A DNA stretch of 64,000 bases from Gemmiger sp. An87 (GTDB taxonomy: Bacteria > Bacillota > Clostridia > Oscillospirales > Ruminococcaceae). Location: contig NZ_NFHD01000002.1 in the NCBI RefSeq assembly GCF_002159185.1, positions 161,285 through 225,284 on the forward strand, in the 5' to 3' direction. The notes under the pieces were generated by a model, which did no database searches, was not told the DNA's origin, and saw nothing but the letters and a program-made list of their open reading frames with translations. Within the stretch, counting starts at the first letter, position 1, and every line of letters starts with the position of its first letter. Below, one piece after another: positions 18,396 to 27,313 of this stretch. Made by a program: the position numbers and the translations under genes.

Positions 18396-19225
18396 GCGGC
18401 TTTGTATGCCCGGTGTGCGGCAAGCCCCTGAGCGAGAGCGGCGGTGCGGTGCGCTGCGCGGCGAACCACAGCTTCGACAAGGCCAAGGAGGGCTATGTGA
18501 ACCTGCTGCTGGCCAGCCGGATGCGCACCAAAGCCCCCGGCGACAGCAAGGAGATGGTGGCCGCCCGCAACCGATTTCTGAACGGGGGCGGCTATGCCCC
18601 CTTCGCCGCCGAGCTGGCCCGGCTGTGCGCCGAACTGGCCCGCAAAAAGGGCGGCGTGCTGCACATTCTGGATGCAGGCTGCGGCGAGGGTTATTACGAC
18701 GAAGCCATCTGCGCCGAGCTGGAGCGGCAGGGCCTGCCCTTCCGGCTGGCCGGGTTCGACATCAGCAAGGCCGCGGTGCGGCTGGCGGCAAAGCGTAAGC
18801 TGCCCGGCGCACAGTTTGCAGTGGCCAGCAGCTTCGCCGCCCCGGTGGAAAGCGGCTGGGCCGATGTGGTGCTGAACATCTTTTCCCCCTTTGCAGGGGA
18901 GGAATTCCACCGCTGTCTCGCGCCCGGCGGCACCCTGATCTATGCGGTGCCCACCGCGGATCACCTGATGGGCCTAAAGGACGTGCTCTACGACGAGCCC
19001 TATGAAAACCCCTGCCAGCAGGTGGACTACCAGGGCTTTGCCCTGGCCGGGGAAACCCGGGTGGAGGAGAGCATCACCGTGGAGGGGCAAGCCATCGGCG
19101 ATCTGTTCGCCATGACCCCCTACTACTGGAAGACCCCCGCCGAGGGCAGCGCCCGTCTGGCTAAGCTGGAGCGGCTGGAAACCCCCATCGGGTTCCGCTT
19201 TTTGCGCTACGACCGGCGGGATTGA
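18392..19225 (+). CDS. rlmA: 23S rRNA (guanine-N1) methyltransferase-like protein (RlmA family)
   Basis: A 277-residue SAM-dependent methyltransferase. The N-terminal zinc site is formed by Cys6, Cys9, Cys22 and His26 ([27 protein letters not shown]), the RlmA signature. The substrate-handling [16 protein letters not shown] stretch follows, and the SAM motif is [12 protein letters not shown]. In the family this enzyme methylates G745 (or G748 in RlmA-II) of 23S rRNA; which base is modified here cannot be told. It is translationally coupled to the helicase gene, a plausible ribosome-maturation pair. Confidence 0.85.
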
Positions 19226-19301
19226 TAAAAAAGAGTCATTTTTGTTGCCGCTGCAACGCAGAGGTGCTTTTATTCGCCGTATAATAAGGTGTATTTTAAT
19301 A

Positions 19302-19477
19302 GAGGCAACACCGCACAATTCACGCCTGCCGACTCAGGCGGCGTATCACGCCAAAATTTTCCGTGCTATTTTCCCAAAATGCTCGCCAAGCCACCAAGGC
19401 TTGTCTGCGCTTTTGGGTTCATATCACAAAAAATTTTCCGGCGCGCTCCACCACCCGGAATTATGCGGTGCTGCCTG
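19302..19477. repeat. 180-bp nested palindromic repeat, copy A
   Basis: The outer arms GGCAACACCGCACAATTC and GAATTATGCGGTGCTGCC pair. Inner arms CCAAAATTTTCCGTG / CACAAAAAATTTTCCGG-like, CCCAAAATGC / GCTTTTGGG and CCAAGCC / GGCTTG give a nearly continuous fold-back. A TATAAT-like box precedes it at 19280-19285. Copies B, C and D share the same sequence. It occupies the space between the rlmA-like gene and fprA and codes for nothing recognisable. Confidence 0.8.
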
Positions 19478-19567
19478 AGGAAGCGCAAAGCGGCCGTTGG
19501 CCGCGGCGCGCACGGCAAATCATATCAACAAGGCGGCCAGCCCGCCCGATAAAGGAGAGACAGAACA

Positions 19568-20764
19568 ATGGGAGCATTACAGGCTAAGGAAAACATCTGG
19601 TGGGTCGGCGTACAGGACCCGGATCTGCGCGTATTTGACATCGTGATGTACAGCGAGTACGGCACCAGCTACAACGCCTACGTGGTGAAGGGCGCCGAGA
19701 AGACCGCCGTGTTCGAGACCGTAAAGGCCAAGTTCTTCGACCAGTACCTGGAGAACCTGAAGGAGGTCTGCGACCCCGCCACCATCGACTACATCGTGGT
19801 GGGCCACACCGAGCCCGACCATGCCGGCGGCGTGGAGAAGCTGCTGGCCCTGGCTCCCAATGCCACCGTTGTGGGCAGCGCCACCGCCCTGACCTTCCTG
19901 AAGGAGATCGTGAACCATCCCTTCAAGAGCCAGGCCGTGACCGAGAAGGATCAGATCGACCTGGGCGGCATGCATCTGGAGTTCCTGAGCGTGCCCTTCC
20001 TGCACTGGCCGGACAGCATGTACACCTACATCCCCGAGGCCAAGGCTCTGTTCACCGTGGACTCCTTCGGCTGCCACTATGCCGATGACCGGGTGTTCAA
20101 CGACCTGATCGAGGGCGACTTCGAGGCTGCCTACAAGTACTACTTCGACAACATCATGGGCCCCTTCAAGCCCTTCGTGCTGAAGGCTCTGAACCGGATC
20201 AAGGATCTGGACATCGAGTTTATCGGCAACGGCCACGGCCCCGTGCTGCGCACCAACATCCAGCACTACTTCGACCTGTACCGCAAGTGGGCCACCCCCG
20301 TGAAGAAGGCCCCCGAGGACCGGAATGTGGTCATCGCCTATGTTTCCGCCTACGGCTACACCAAGCAGCTGGCCGAGACCATCGCCGAAGGCCTGAAGGA
20401 CGGCGGCGTGCAGCACATCCAGATGTTTGACCTGGTCACCGACGACAACGCCGCTGCCAAGGCTGCGCTGCAGTCCTCCGACGGCTTCCTGCTGGGCAGC
20501 CCCACTCTGGTGGGCGACGCTCTGCCTCCCATCTACGAGATGCTGGTGGGCCTGAACCCCATCATCCACCGCGGCCTGCCCGCCGCTGCCTTCGGCAGCT
20601 ACGGCTGGAGCGGCGAGGCGGTTCCCAACCTGACCGCCCGCATGGAGGCCCTGAAGCTGGGCCAGCCCCTGCCCGGCCTGAAGATCCGCTTCAAGCCCAG
20701 CGACGCTCAGCTGGCCGAGGCCCGTCAGTACGGCCGCGACTTCGCCGCCGCCGTGCTGAAGTAA
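19568..20764 (+). CDS. fprA: A-type flavoprotein (flavodiiron protein, FprA)
   Basis: A 398-residue flavodiiron protein that reduces O2 to water, and in some members NO, protecting an anaerobe. The N-terminal metallo-beta-lactamase domain has the diiron ligands HTEPDH, the His of FLHWPDS, the Asp of FTVDSFG and the His of NGHGPV. The C-terminal flavodoxin domain begins NVVIAYVSAYGYTKQLAETI, the FMN phosphate loop. Codon use is strongly biased, as expected for high expression. GGAGA precedes the ATG. It is monocistronic and ends in a terminator; repeat copy A lies in its leader region. Confidence 0.94.
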   Translation: MGALQAKENIWWVGVQDPDLRVFDIVMYSEYGTSYNAYVVKGAEKTAVFETVKAKFFDQYLENLKEVCDPATIDYIVVGHTEPDHAGGVEKLLALAPNATVVGSATALTFLKEIVNHPFKSQAVTEKDQIDLGGMHLEFLSVPFLHWPDSMYTYIPEAKALFTVDSFGCHYADDRVFNDLIEGDFEAAYKYYFDNIMGPFKPFVLKALNRIKDLDIEFIGNGHGPVLRTNIQHYFDLYRKWATPVKKAPEDRNVVIAYVSAYGYTKQLAETIAEGLKDGGVQHIQMFDLVTDDNAAAKAALQSSDGFLLGSPTLVGDALPPIYEMLVGLNPIIHRGLPAAAFGSYGWSGEAVPNLTARMEALKLGQPLPGLKIRFKPSDAQLAEARQYGRDFAAAVLK

Positions 20765-20786
20765 GCACCAACCCCAAAAGCAAGCA

Positions 20787-20818
20787 AAAAGGACCGATGC
20801 GTTTGCATCGGTCCTTTT
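20787..20818. terminator. bidirectional terminator between fprA and a small minus-strand gene
   Basis: GGACCGATGC pairs with GCATCGGTCC across a tetraloop, with AAAAA before and TTTTCTT after. Confidence 0.85.
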
Positions 20819-20827
20819 CTTATGCGC

Positions 20828-20977
20828 TCAAAGATCGTCCGCGTCCTGCTGGGGCATCTCGCCGGGGATGGCGGGCATGCCGGTGTAGCTGCCCTCCGGG
20901 TCGTCCTTGGCGGGGCGGGCGGCCTTCAGCACCTGCTGTGCCGCTTTCGGGATGGATGTGGGGTCCTGTTTTTTCAT
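20828..20977 (-). CDS. conserved small protein, 49 residues
   Basis: A short ORF with a perfect AGGAGG Shine-Dalgarno seven bases before its ATG at 20977. It starts MKKQDPTSIPKAAQQVLKAA and ends with SYTGMPAIPG and QQDADDL. The ending (SYTG.P ... P.QDADDL) resembles short unannotated proteins I recall from related Clostridia, but no function is known. It is hydrophilic, without membrane segment or Cys. It converges with fprA on a shared terminator. Confidence 0.7.
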   Translation of the reverse strand: MKKQDPTSIPKAAQQVLKAARPAKDDPEGSYTGMPAIPGEMPQQDADDL

Positions 20978-21055
20978 GGCAAAGCCTCCTTCTGGTATAG
21001 ATTCTGCCCAAATGGCCCATGCTGTATGCGCAGTTTATGAAAAGGAGCGATGTGC

Positions 21056-22117
21056 ATGCAAAACGGCCCCAAGGCCTTCTGGCTTTCGTTTTTTCTCACC
21101 CTGGCCATCCTGATTCCGCTGCTGGGGGGCTTTGTGCTGTACGGTCTGTGGCAGCGCAGCACCGCCGCCCCGGCCCAGATCGCCCAGAGCGGGGTGCCGA
21201 TTGGCAGCCCCACCCAGGAAAACGACCATACTCTCTTCGTGGCGGTGGCCGCCGAACAGCCCGGCTTTGTGCTGCTGCGGCTGGACGGTGTGAACAATAT
21301 CATAAGAGTCTGCCCGGTGCCCGCGGCCAGTGTGGTGTCCGCCCCCAGCGGGCCCACCCTTCTGCGGGACAGCTATGCCAGCGCCGGGCCCGGCCGGGCG
21401 GCGGAGCTGCTGAGCCAGACGCTGAACATCCAGATCGACCGGTACCTGGCCATCGCCCCGGCCAGCCTTGCCACCGCCTGGAACGGTATGGAGCCGCCCC
21501 GGGTGAATCTGACCGGCCTGCTGGAGCCCCAGGAGCTGGCGGCTCTGGGCCTGAGCGAGGACCCGGTGGTGAGCCTTGCGCCGGAGAGCGCTTCGGAATT
21601 TCTGGCAAAGCTGGAGGGGGAGGGAGTGCCGCCCGCCCGGCTGGAGCGCATCCGGGGCGCAGTGTGGGACGCGGCCCTGCGCCAGCAGCTGCCCAGCCTT
21701 GCCACCACCCTGATCGAGGGCCTGCGCAAGGCCAGCAGCACCCTGCTTTCCGACCTGACCCTCACCGATCTGTACGACCTGCAGGACACCTTGAACTGGC
21801 TGGCCCGCCAGCAGGCCCAGGTGGAGATGGAGGTCATCCCCGGCCGCTGGGGTGAGGACGGGGAGCGTTACGAATTCACCGAGGACAGCATAGCCAGCGC
21901 CGGCAGCTGGTTTGTGCAGCGCCAGCAGCCCGGCGAAAGCCCGGCTCTGGCCACGCCCGGCCCCTCGGCAGGCGCTTCGGCCAGTCCGGCGCCCAGTCCG
22001 TCGGGGCAGACGGCCTCACCGGCAAGCGCAACCCCGCGGCCCTCGGCCAGCCCCACCCCGGCGCCAAGCCCCACGCTGCCGCCGGTGAGCGGAGCCCCGG
22101 CGGGGGCGCTGGGGTAA
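21056..22117 (+). CDS. LytR-CpsA-Psr-like membrane protein with Pro/Ser/Ala tail
   Basis: A 353-residue protein with an N-terminal transmembrane helix (about 8-32) and an extracytoplasmic domain. The pattern of the domain (FVLLRLDGVNNIIRVCPVPA, then AGPGRAAELLSQTLNIQIDRY) follows the LCP fold used to attach glycopolymers to the cell wall. The catalytic Arg/Asp residues of true LCP enzymes (the IPRDT region) are not evident, so it may be a non-catalytic relative. The last 60 residues are Pro/Ser/Ala/Thr-rich and wall-spanning in appearance. The ATG at 21056 has AAAGGAG at eight bases. Confidence 0.6.
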   Translation: MQNGPKAFWLSFFLTLAILIPLLGGFVLYGLWQRSTAAPAQIAQSGVPIGSPTQENDHTLFVAVAAEQPGFVLLRLDGVNNIIRVCPVPAASVVSAPSGPTLLRDSYASAGPGRAAELLSQTLNIQIDRYLAIAPASLATAWNGMEPPRVNLTGLLEPQELAALGLSEDPVVSLAPESASEFLAKLEGEGVPPARLERIRGAVWDAALRQQLPSLATTLIEGLRKASSTLLSDLTLTDLYDLQDTLNWLARQQAQVEMEVIPGRWGEDGERYEFTEDSIASAGSWFVQRQQPGESPALATPGPSAGASASPAPSPSGQTASPASATPRPSASPTPAPSPTLPPVSGAPAGALG

Positions 22118-22129
22118 CCGGAAAGCGGT

Positions 22130-23515
22130 TCAGTCCCAGAGCCGGGCCAGCAGAGCGGCCAGGGGCTCGATTTGCTCTTCCGCCAGCGCGCCGTAGCCCG
22201 CCACCAGGGTGTTGGGCGGGCAGGAGGCGGCGGTGCAGTATTCCGAAAGGCCGGTGATTCGTATCCCTTCAGCCCGGGCCAGACGGACCAGCTCCGCTTC
22301 GCCCGGGCCGTTTTTTACCTGAATCAGCAGGTGCAGACCGGTGTGCTGACCGGAAAAATGCAGCCGTCCCGGCCCGAAGGCCGCGTCCAGCGCGCCGGTG
22401 AGAGCCTGCATCCGGGTGCGGTATTTGCCCCGGCAGCGGGCCAGGTGCCGGGTGAAGTGGCCCTCCTGCAAAAATACCCGCAGGGTCTGTTGCTCGAACC
22501 GGCTCACGGTGGAGGAGTAAAAGCCGAACTCCTCCTCAAAGCGGTCCAGCAGGCCCCGGGGCAGCACCATGTAGGCAATGCGGATGCTGGGGGCAAGGCT
22601 GCGGGAAAAGGTGGAGAGATACACCACCGGCCCGCCGCTGCCCGCCATGCCCTGCAAACTGGGCAGAGGGCGCAGCTCGAACCGGAACTCCGAGTCGTAG
22701 TCGTCCTCGATGATGTACCGCCCCGGCTCGGCCAGCGCCCACTGCAGCAGCGCCGCCCGCCGTCCGGCGGGCATCACCGCGCCGGTGGGGAACTGGTGGC
22801 TGGGGGTCACATAGGCCAGGTGGGCGCCTGTCTCGGCCAGTTTGTCCACCTGAAGGCCCTGCTTGTCCACCGGCACCGGAAGGCAGTCCATGCCGCTGCT
22901 GTGCAGAATACGCTGGGTGCGGCTGTAGCCCGGGTCCTCCACCGCGGCCGGGCCCTCCACCAGCCGGGCCAGCAGGCCCAAAAGGTACTCCACCCCCGCG
23001 CCCACCACGATCTGGTCCGGCGCGCAGTCCACCGCCCGGTAGGCACGCAGGTAATCCGCAATGGCCTGCCGCAGGTCCTCGTCCCCCTGGGGATGGCCCC
23101 GGGTGAGCAGTTGGGGCTGGGAGTAGAGCAGCTCTTTTTGAATGCGGCCCCAGGTGCGGAAGGGGAAGAGAGCGGTGTCGATGCCGCCGGTGGAAAGGTC
23201 ATACCGCCACACCGGCACATCGGCGGGCCGGGGCGCGGGCGCGGGGCCGGGCAGGGCGGTCTTGGGGCCGGTGTAGCGCTGCACAAAAAAACCGGACCGG
23301 GGCCGGGCTTCCAGGTAGCCCTCCGCCACCAGCAGCTGGTAGGCGGTGTCCACCGTGTTCACGCTCACCGAAAGCTCCTCGGCCAGGCTGCGCTTGCCGG
23401 GCAGCCGCTCGCCGGGGGCCAGCTCCCCCTGGCGGATCTGGGCCACAATGGCCCGGTACAGCTGGTCATACAGCGGCCCGTCCCCCTCCCGGGCGGCAAA
23501 GGAAAGCTGGAACAT
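22130..23515 (-). CDS. MocR-type GntR/aminotransferase transcriptional regulator
   Basis: A 461-residue MocR-family regulator. The N-terminal GntR winged helix (1-75) includes LPGKRSLAEELSVSVNTVDT. A fold-type I aminotransferase domain follows. The segment VVYLSTFSRSLAPSIRIAYM aligns with the family TFSK(T)L.PS(L/I)R. The Lys that normally forms the PLP aldimine is Arg here (CGC codon), so PLP may be bound non-covalently or not at all. It is divergent from an ECF S-component gene, with a 10-bp inverted repeat between them. Members in such positions often control vitamin B6 genes; that is inference. Confidence 0.85.
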   Translation of the reverse strand: MFQLSFAAREGDGPLYDQLYRAIVAQIRQGELAPGERLPGKRSLAEELSVSVNTVDTAYQLLVAEGYLEARPRSGFFVQRYTGPKTALPGPAPAPRPADVPVWRYDLSTGGIDTALFPFRTWGRIQKELLYSQPQLLTRGHPQGDEDLRQAIADYLRAYRAVDCAPDQIVVGAGVEYLLGLLARLVEGPAAVEDPGYSRTQRILHSSGMDCLPVPVDKQGLQVDKLAETGAHLAYVTPSHQFPTGAVMPAGRRAALLQWALAEPGRYIIEDDYDSEFRFELRPLPSLQGMAGSGGPVVYLSTFSRSLAPSIRIAYMVLPRGLLDRFEEEFGFYSSTVSRFEQQTLRVFLQEGHFTRHLARCRGKYRTRMQALTGALDAAFGPGRLHFSGQHTGLHLLIQVKNGPGEAELVRLARAEGIRITGLSEYCTAASCPPNTLVAGYGALAEEQIEPLAALLARLWD

Positions 23516-23554
23516 ACGGCAGACTCCTCTCTTTTGCTTAGTGAAGTGGTAAAA

Positions 23555-23613
23555 CTGACCCCATAAAAAAGTTGCGTTCTGGATATTATCATGGGGTCAG
23601 AATCCGGTATAAT
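23555..23613 (+). promoter_or_regulatory. inverted-repeat operator and promoter between the MocR and ECF genes
   Basis: CTGACCCCAT (23555-23564) and ATGGGGTCAG (23591-23600) form a perfect 10-bp inverted repeat 26 bases apart. The right half overlaps the -35 zone of a TATAAT box at 23608-23613, where the -35 itself (ATTATC) is poor. This arrangement fits a promoter that needs the divergent MocR protein. Confidence 0.65.
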
Positions 23614-23728
23614 ATGAGCATAGAGAACGGGGCGCAAAAAGTCAAGGCATACCGCAGATTCCGCAGGACGGGAAGGATGCGGTGCTGCTTCTGATACAAA
23701 ACAGCCCGCCCCGCCGGGAGGCATATCT

Positions 23729-24301
23729 ATGGAAAAGAAGTTTTGGAGCGTGCAGCGGCTGGCAGTGTTCGGCCTGATGAGCGCGCTGGTATTCGCGTCC
23801 AGCTGGATGCAGATTCCCATCGGCGATGTGAGCCGGGTGCATCTGGGCAACGGCTTCTGTGCGTTGACCGGCCTGCTGTTCGGACCCTGGGTGGGCGGCC
23901 TTGCCAGCGGCATGGGCAGCATGCTGTTCGATTTCACCAACCCCCTGTACATTGCCGAGAGCTGGATTACCTTTCTGACCAAGTTCTTCATCGGCTTTGT
24001 GGCCGGTCTCATCGCCCGCAAGGGCATGGGCAAAAGCCCGGCAGCTCAGCGCGCCTGGGACATCGCGGCCGCGGTAGCGGGCACCCTCACCTATGTGGTG
24101 CTGTATCTGGGCAAGAGCTTCATCATGATGTATTTCATCGAGCGGCAGACCCTGGGCGCGGTGCAGGTGCAGCTGGTCACCAAGCTGCTGAGCAGCCTGA
24201 TCAACGCAGGCGCGGGCGTGCTGCTGGCGGTCATTCTGGCCGGGGCGCTGCGTCCGGCCCTCAAGCGGGCGGGGCTGTTCCGCAAGCAGCTGCTGTGCTG
24301 A
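23729..24301 (+). CDS. ECF transporter S component (substrate-binding membrane subunit)
   Basis: A 190-residue protein with about six hydrophobic helices. Its N-terminal pattern (RLAVFGLMSALVFASSWMQI, then HLGNGFCALTGLLFGPWVGG) is typical of energy-coupling-factor S components for vitamins. The shared EcfA/T module is not in the window, as usual for group II systems. The substrate is not readable from sequence. The divergent MocR regulator suggests a B6 vitamer, as a hypothesis. GGGAGG lies before the ATG and a terminator follows the stop closely. Confidence 0.8.
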   Translation: MEKKFWSVQRLAVFGLMSALVFASSWMQIPIGDVSRVHLGNGFCALTGLLFGPWVGGLASGMGSMLFDFTNPLYIAESWITFLTKFFIGFVAGLIARKGMGKSPAAQRAWDIAAAVAGTLTYVVLYLGKSFIMMYFIERQTLGAVQVQLVTKLLSSLINAGAGVLLAVILAGALRPALKRAGLFRKQLLC

Positions 24302-24317
24302 ATCTTAGGAAAATCGA

Positions 24318-24349
24318 GGGGCCGGGGAAGCATCTCCCCGGCCCCTTTC
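24318..24349 (+). terminator. intrinsic terminator
   Basis: GGGGCCGGGGA pairs with TCCCCGGCCCC and is followed by TTTCTGTTTG. Confidence 0.75.
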
Positions 24350-24411
24350 TGTTTGTTCGACGGCCCTCGTTTGACTTTTACCTGCCCGCCGCGATACAAT
24401 AAATAGTGCAT

Positions 24412-24594
24412 TTAAGAGGTAGCACCGCACAATTCCAGGTGGTGGAGCGCGCCAGAAAATTTTTTGTGATATGAACCAAAAAGCACAGCCAAGCCTTGGG
24501 TGGCTTGGCGAGCATTTTGGGAAAATAGCACGGAAAATTTTGGCGAGATACGCCGCCTGAGCCGCGAGGCGTGCATTGTGCGGTGTTGCCTTAA
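24412..24594. repeat. 180-bp nested palindromic repeat, copy B (opposite orientation to A)
   Basis: The outer arms AGCACCGCACAATTCC and GCATTGTGCGGTGTTGCC pair. The centre CAAGCCTTGGGTGGCTTGG and the flanking AGCATTTTGGGAAAATAGCA are shared with copy A read in reverse. A TACAAT-like box lies 15-20 bases outside the left arm. It separates the ECF gene from the lipid-kinase gene. Confidence 0.8.
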
Positions 24595-24644
24595 AGCCGC
24601 GCGGGGCGCGGGCGGCCACGGTGCCGCGAAACGGAGGGCAAAAC

Positions 24645-25535
24645 ATGAACACAGCGCGTCAGGTGCTTTTGATCTACAATGCGGCCGCGGGTAAGCGGCG
24701 GGTGGCCCAGGAGCTGGAGCCCATCATTACCGGGCTGACCCGGGCGGGCTGCCTGGTCACCGCCTGCCCGGTGGGCGAGGGGCCGGGTGCGCCGGAGCTG
24801 CTGGCGGCATATCCGGACCGGTTCGACGCGGTGGTCTGCTGCGGGGGCGACGGCACCCTGCACTACACGGTGAACGACGTGATGGCCCTGCCCCGGCCGC
24901 TGCCGGTGGGCTATCTGCCCTTTGGCTCCACCAACGACTTTGCCGCCTCGGCGGGGCTGCGCCGCCCGCTGGAGGAAAACTGCGCGGGCATTGGACGCTT
25001 CGCGCCGCAGGCGCTGGACCTGGGCCGGTTCAACGAGCGTCGCTTCTGTTATGTGGCGGCCTTCGGCATGTTCACGGCGGTGTCCTACCAGACGCCCCAG
25101 GCCACCAAGAATCTGCTGGGTCACTTTGCCTATGTGTTGGAGGGTGTGCTGCGGCTGGACCTCTCCCAGGGCTGGAAGGCAACCATTCAGGTGGATGACG
25201 AGACCCTGGAGGGCGAATTCTGGTACTGCTCGGTGAGCAACTCCCGCTACATCGGAGGCATGGCGGTGCCGGAGCAGGGCGCGGTGCAGCTGGACGATGG
25301 CCTGTTTGAGGTGATGATTCTGCGCAAGCCCCAGACCCTGCCCCAGGCCCGGCGGCTGGTGACGTGCCTGATGAGCCAGAAGCCGGACGGCGAGCTGTTG
25401 TATCTGCTGCAGGCAAAGCGGGTGCGGGCGGTATTCGACGAGCCCACCGGCTGGACGCTGGACGGCGAGGCCAGCCCCCAGGTGACGGAAGCGGACATCC
25501 GGGTGGAGCCGGGGCGGCTGGAGCTGCTGGTTTGA
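24645..25535 (+). CDS. diacylglycerol/sphingosine kinase-family lipid kinase
   Basis: A 296-residue DAGK-catalytic-domain protein that phosphorylates a membrane lipid alcohol such as diacylglycerol, returning it to phosphatidic acid. The nucleotide loop VVCCGGDGTLHYTVNDV and the second loop GYLPFGSTNDFA are intact, and the N-terminal VLLIYNAAAGKRR matches the family start. The ATG at 24645 has GGAGG at seven bases; upstream in-frame codons lie inside repeat B. It is followed by a terminator and looks monocistronic. Confidence 0.88.
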   Translation: MNTARQVLLIYNAAAGKRRVAQELEPIITGLTRAGCLVTACPVGEGPGAPELLAAYPDRFDAVVCCGGDGTLHYTVNDVMALPRPLPVGYLPFGSTNDFAASAGLRRPLEENCAGIGRFAPQALDLGRFNERRFCYVAAFGMFTAVSYQTPQATKNLLGHFAYVLEGVLRLDLSQGWKATIQVDDETLEGEFWYCSVSNSRYIGGMAVPEQGAVQLDDGLFEVMILRKPQTLPQARRLVTCLMSQKPDGELLYLLQAKRVRAVFDEPTGWTLDGEASPQVTEADIRVEPGRLELLV

Positions 25536-25548
25536 ATGCAAGGAAAAA

Positions 25549-25578
25549 GGCGGAGAAGGGCGATTCTCCGCCTTTTTT
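25549..25578 (+). terminator. intrinsic terminator
   Basis: GGCGGAGAA pairs with TTCTCCGCC, followed by six T residues. Confidence 0.85.
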
Positions 25579-25660
25579 GTGCCTGTGTGGGAGCAGGACG
25601 CGGAATTCGGGCAAAAAAGGTGAAAAATTTGCGTAGAAAGGCGTTTTTTCGCCGTATGGT

Positions 25661-25688
25661 TTGCGCTGGTGGGTAAAATGGTGTAAAA
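25661..25688 (+). promoter_or_regulatory. promoter of the SGNH hydrolase gene
   Basis: TTGCGC (25661-25666) and TAAAAT (25683-25688) are 16 bases apart, about 50 bases ahead of the GTG start. Confidence 0.55.
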
Positions 25689-25739
25689 TAGATAGGTACG
25701 AGTAATTTTCCCGACTGAAAAAAGAAAGGTGAACGAATC

Positions 25740-27305
25740 GTGGCATCCAATCGTAAACCTGCGCCCTGGCAGAGAAAACTGCGGGCGCTGCTTCAGAAGC
25801 CGGCGGCCCTGCCCATTCTGGCGGCCGTCTGCGGCTTGATTATCGTGGCCATTGCGGCCATCGTGGTGTGGTTCACGGTGCTGGGCGGAAAGTCTTCCAC
25901 CTCCGGCTCCAGCTGGTCCGAGCCCGCCAGCGACGCTTCCTACGACGCTACCGCCGACAAGGTGGATGTGGAAGCTTACAAGGGCACCGTGCTGCCCGAG
26001 ACCGAGGACGCCGGCCAGGAATACCTGGACGAGACGCTGTTCCTGGGCGACTCCAACACCGTGCGTTACATGGTCTACGGCCCCGAGGGAAGTGAAGACT
26101 CCTACACCACCATCGACAACAACATCGGCGTGGTGAGCATGGGCGTGCAGCAGATCACCAGCCTGAAATGCGAGAACTTCGTGGGCCGGTCCTCCGCGGT
26201 GACCATGCCCGCGGCGGTGGAGATCATGCAGCCCCGCCGGGTGATCATCGGCTTTGGCACCAACAACCTGACCATGAGCGTAGATACCTTCATTGAGGAG
26301 TACAAGGAGGGCCTTGCCGCCATCCACGAGGCGTACCCCTATGCGGATATCATCGTGAACGCCATCCCCCCGCTGGACAAACAGCGCAGCAACACCGCCC
26401 TGAGCATGAAGCAGGTGGACGCCTTCAACAGCGCCATTGTGGAAATGTGCGAGGAGGAGGGCTATAAGTATCTGGACAGCAGCCAGGCTCTGGAGGACCC
26501 CGAGACCGGCTGGGCCAAGACCGACTACACCCTGAGCGATGGCGTGCACCTGAGCCAGAAGGGCGTGCGTGCTCTGTTTGAGTATATTCAGACCCACGCC
26601 TACATCACCGAGGACACCCGGCCCAAGCCCCTGAACAAGGTGCCGGAGGTGCAGGGCGTTACCCCGAACCTGATCACCAGCGATCCCATCGCGGTGCGGG
26701 GCGAGAACGGCCAGACCAGCACCAAGGTGCCGGTGGAATTTGTGTGCAGCGAGGGCGGCAGCCTGAGCGGCGCCACCAGTCAGATGGTTGCCAAGGGCGG
26801 CACCTGCTCCACCGTGACCGCTGTGCCCGATGAGGGCTGGGTCTTCGCGGGCTGGGGTGCCAGCATCGGCAGCACCGGCGGCAGCGGCGAAAGCCTGACC
26901 TTCACGGTACCCGGCGACGCGGATGCCAACGGCGTGATCATCACCGCCTATTTCGAGCAGGTGGAGGCTGAGCCCACCGAGACACCGGAGCCCACCGCAT
27001 CGCCCGAACCCACGGCTGAACCCACTGCCGTGCCCAGCGCGGCACCTACGGCGGCACCCAGTGCGGCACCTACCGCGGCACCTACCGCAGCGCCCACTGC
27101 GGCACCCACCGCAGCACCCACCGCGGCGCCCACCGCGGCACCCACGCCCGCACCCACTGCTCCTCCTGCACCCACCGAGCCGCCCGCACCCACGGAGGCC
27201 CCTGTGAACAGCGTGCCCGAGGTGACGGTGCCGGATAACTCCACCCCCGCAAACGCGGCTCCCGCTCCGGAAGAGACCGGCAGCGAAGCAGCCACGGCGG
27301 GCTGA
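25740..27305 (+). CDS. membrane-anchored SGNH/GDSL hydrolase with Pro/Thr/Ala repeat tail
   Basis: A 521-residue surface protein: a TM anchor (about 25-48), a short linker and an SGNH esterase-like domain. The domain shows FLGDSNT (block I nucleophile Ser), GFGTNN (block III Asn) and DGVHLS (block V catalytic Asp/His). An InlB-like B repeat follows (GGSLSGATSQMVAKGGTCST to WGAS), then a tail of tandem AAPT units near 27040-27150 and PAPTEP units. It starts at GTG with AAAGGTG upstream. SGNH proteins of this layout often deacylate or acylate wall polysaccharides, but the substrate here is unknown. Confidence 0.82.
   Translation: MASNRKPAPWQRKLRALLQKPAALPILAAVCGLIIVAIAAIVVWFTVLGGKSSTSGSSWSEPASDASYDATADKVDVEAYKGTVLPETEDAGQEYLDETLFLGDSNTVRYMVYGPEGSEDSYTTIDNNIGVVSMGVQQITSLKCENFVGRSSAVTMPAAVEIMQPRRVIIGFGTNNLTMSVDTFIEEYKEGLAAIHEAYPYADIIVNAIPPLDKQRSNTALSMKQVDAFNSAIVEMCEEEGYKYLDSSQALEDPETGWAKTDYTLSDGVHLSQKGVRALFEYIQTHAYITEDTRPKPLNKVPEVQGVTPNLITSDPIAVRGENGQTSTKVPVEFVCSEGGSLSGATSQMVAKGGTCSTVTAVPDEGWVFAGWGASIGSTGGSGESLTFTVPGDADANGVIITAYFEQVEAEPTETPEPTASPEPTAEPTAVPSAAPTAAPSAAPTAAPTAAPTAAPTAAPTAAPTAAPTPAPTAPPAPTEPPAPTEAPVNSVPEVTVPDNSTPANAAPAPEETGSEAATAG
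27040..27190 (+). repeat. in-frame tandem repeats coding for AAPT units
   Basis: Twelve-base units coding for Ala-Ala-Pro-Thr recur about nine times with synonymous variation, followed by Pro/Thr/Glu units. Such tracts tend to vary in copy number between strains. Confidence 0.75.
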
Positions 27306-27313
27306 TCCTACAT

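Noticed and set aside
27040..27190. Tandem 12-base units resembling a CRISPR or minisatellite array
   Set aside because: Units are in frame, contiguous without spacers and code for AAPT repeats in the SGNH hydrolase tail.
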